NCBI RefSeq assembly: GCF_910592395.1 | Contig: NC_088314.1 | Span: 124,001-188,000, forward strand | DNA length: 64,000 bases | Direction of reading: 5' to 3' | Origin: Lineus longissimus | Taxonomy: Eukaryota > Nemertea > Pilidiophora > Heteronemertea > Lineidae | Part shown: positions 61,547 through 64,000 of the stretch, one piece after another | Position numbering within the stretch: the first letter of the stretch is position 1 | Layout: every line of letters starts with the position of its first letter | Made by a program: the position numbers and the translations under genes | Notes under the pieces: generated by a model | Seen by the model: the letters and a program-made list of their open reading frames with translations, nothing else | Databases searched by the model: none | What the model was told of the DNA's origin: nothing

Positions 61547-64000
61547 AGAGATAAGGCATTTTATTGTTCACAGTGTTGATTTTCCGACCAACTATAAAAC
61601 AAAGTTTGACTTTCCACGGGATGTCCTCGATGTTTGCTGGGATGGTGTACCACATCACTGGATTCCCCCCAATATCCCACTGAGACATCTGAACACTTTC
61701 TCAACAGATTACTGAATAATTCCGCTTTAGCGTAATTGTCATATCTATTGTCGACCCGGCATATGGTCTGCCACATCAGTTACGACCCCCGGCGGAGCAT
61801 GATACAGCGTCATCAAATAATCAAACTTATCAAATTATTTTACGGCACACTGACATGCCTGACATTGAAGTGTGGGTAGGCCACCATGTGTTACCAGACT
61901 GTTGAGTTATGGCGCAGCAAAGACTTTAGAAAGATATGGAAATGTGTTGCCACGGATATGTAAAAAATGTATAACATAACTTGCAAAAGACAAGTTGAAA
62001 CGAAAGAACGATCAAAAAGAAAGTGAGAACAGTTCAGATGTACAACTCCCAGAATAGGGCTAATACAAGGTTCTTACAAACGAGCTTAATGCAAAAGAGA
62101 TGTCATGCCCCAGGCTTCAGACCAAAATGACAACTTGCAGTAAAGCTTGTGTGCATGCTAGTGTATGCCTTTGGTACCAAGAATCATACACAGGGAAGCA
62201 TTGATGAAAAACTGATGAAACACCAAAGCAGATGGTCATGTGCACCTTGAGTCGATTGATCATTTTCAACTTGTTGGTAAAAGATCCAGCGAGCGCGTGC
62301 AGGATCACACTTACCGTGGTTTTGCCGCCATTTAGCCTAGGCTAGGTTTCCCAGGTAAGTCAACGCTTACCCTAAACAAACGATTACCCACCCGCTAAGA
62401 CAGCAAATCAAATAGTGAGAAATATTTACTGCGGTATGGCTTGAAAAAATGGTCTATTCATTCTTAGGAGACAGCAGTCACCTCTGTCTCAAAGCTATGA
62501 ACACCGTCAGTTATATGATGGATCTGGTCATCAGACTTTAAGTCCTACACCATCATGGCCTCATCATCCAGTCTTCAATCAGTTCTAGTTGCTCTGGTGA
62601 CTGCTTTGCGGCAGGTGTATCATCCGCAAGTCTTGGAGATAAAACATGCTCACTGCATTGAAGAACAAAAAAAGCCTATCATTGGGTTACAAGCAACACT
62701 CTTCACTATTTTCCTACAGGTTTATATCCTCTGTCGGAATGGGCGGTATTCGGCGTCGATTACAGAATATTCAGTGAGACATATGGCAGGCATTTCTCTG
62801 TTTCCGTTCCAAGATTTCAACATCAGAGAAACTTTTTTCCTGATTCCTGTTCTGCTCAACTGTGCATCATATTCGACGGAGGCACATTTTGATCTCGCTT
62901 ATAAATATTTGTGTTTCTTTTTGTTGGCAACTCATCGGTAGATTTTACTGTCGGTCATTCAATCTTGTGGTAAAGATTCATCTGGGTAGGAGATATCTGG
63001 GGCATTGACTGGGGAAATCTAATATTCACCACATAGTCTCAAGTCAGGGTAGAGTTGGCTTTTGTTCCAAGGTAAAATGTGTGGTGCCATGTATGGCAGA
63101 CTCCTGAGAGAGATGTTGGGGGTTCACATCTTGGCCATTTCTTTCCACATGAGAGTTTGAAGGTCATGATACCCTCGGGATCTGCTCCTTAACTTCTCCT
63201 ACAAGTCTCTCAGATCCCGCATCGCTAATTGAGGTTGTTTGCAAAGTCTGGGTAAAAGCGAGACTTTGTTGGCCTCGGCCTTTAAGCTGGTGGAGAACGT
63301 TTGGTCATTGTGGTCGGGTTGGTGTGAAGTTTTCCCTGGGTTCCTGTATTCCATTGGGCTGTCACGGCTGTTAACAGAATCAAAGGTAGGCCTAGGTTCA
63401 GTTTCAGTCAGATCAGTACAGTTCAATCATGAGTACGTATTAGAACAGCTGATTATGTGAAGTCGTGCTCTGCTCTGCATGCATTCATTTAGGTTCATTG
63501 ACTTCATCTGATGAAGGTGTTTTACGACCAGATGGCAAGATTACTATGATCATGTTAGTTAGAGGGTGGTGAGTGGACTACAATAGTTACATTATAATTG
63601 CATTGTGTTGATAAAGTGTGTGTTTTATTGTCAGTCATGAAACTTTAAATAGGTGAGCTTTCGTTGTTTTTTCTCTTGGTCATTATTCTATAGAATTGGC
63701 ATCAGAGATGCCTGTTTAGTTTAAGTGGAGGTTTGATCAGCTGAGTGTGACCATAGTAGAACAAGGCCAGAAAGTAACACTTGGTTCAGAGGGCTGTGCT
63801 TGTTGGCCCAGGAGAAGGGAATGAGCATTGTTCTTGTTGTTCAAGATCCAATAGAAGAATAGGCATAAGATAAGCTCCAGAAAGGGTGCTGTAAGCTTGG
63901 CAACTTGCTCCAAACTCAACAACTGATTTCATGAACTAGAGTGGCCAAAGCTGAAGTGTAACTGGTGAATGCGAGGTTGGCACCAGTTGAATATGATGGA
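61547..64000. other. Prickle intron to the window edge, no exon seen
   Basis: The largest plus-strand frame (62555-62941, 128 codons) is Leu/Phe-rich, matches nothing I know and lacks splice or start support. No repeat array. Confidence 0.45.

Noticed and set aside
60358-61579. Long open frames of 370-390 codons on both strands
   Set aside because: They are entirely a 27-bp tandem repeat; a stop-free unit with a period divisible by three gives open frames in several frames automatically.

Overview
This is animal (bilaterian) nuclear DNA. It has intron-rich genes with GT-AG junctions, orthologues of animal-specific proteins (MAN1/LEMD3, Prickle, a soluble guanylate cyclase, an ARMC10-like protein), no operons, and many minisatellites and short dispersed elements. 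Gene content and compact-to-moderate introns fit an invertebrate such as a lophotrochozoan, hemichordate or cephalochordate; I cannot name the species from sequence alone.

Layout from left to right. (1) Positions 1-3409 (+): the 3' nine exons of a soluble guanylate cyclase, most like the beta-2 subunit. (2) 3410-7089: its 3' flank, a 53-bp minisatellite, a short inverted-repeat element, a 43-bp minisatellite and unique DNA. (3) 7090-17062 (-): complete UBA1, the ubiquitin-activating E1 enzyme, in 21 coding exons (about 1055 aa, active Cys632). (4) 17063-22410: UBA1 upstream region with three 169-bp repeats carrying palindromes and E-boxes, then non-coding DNA and a 45-bp minisatellite in the presumed LEMD3 3' UTR. 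(5) 22411-27804 (-): complete LEMD3/MAN1 in 11 coding exons (about 757 aa). (6) 29545-35829 (-): an ARMC10-like mitochondrial outer-membrane armadillo protein in 7 exons (about 815 aa), with a coding minisatellite and a probable GC-AG intron. (7) 36216-37992 (+): mitochondrial ribosomal protein mS25 (MRPS25) in 4 exons, divergent from the ARMC10-like gene across 386 bp. (8) 38.8-43.25 kb: two highly similar inverted repeats flanking a 3.1-kb segment that holds the presumed 5' end of prickle. (9) 42061 to beyond the right edge (+): the 5' part of prickle, with three exons in view separated by introns of 2.1 and 12.8 kb; the LIM domains lie outside the window. The prickle introns hold several more minisatellites.

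The genes do not form one pathway. Two themes stand out: a divergent pair of mitochondrial genes sharing one short intergenic region, and membrane or nuclear-envelope targeting (MAN1 with two membrane spans, ARMC10-like N-terminal anchor, guanylate cyclase with a C-terminal prenylation-like box). I found no bacterial-type system, CRISPR array, virus or toxin. Exon joins were worked out by hand from splice sites, phase and family similarity; no alignment program was run.
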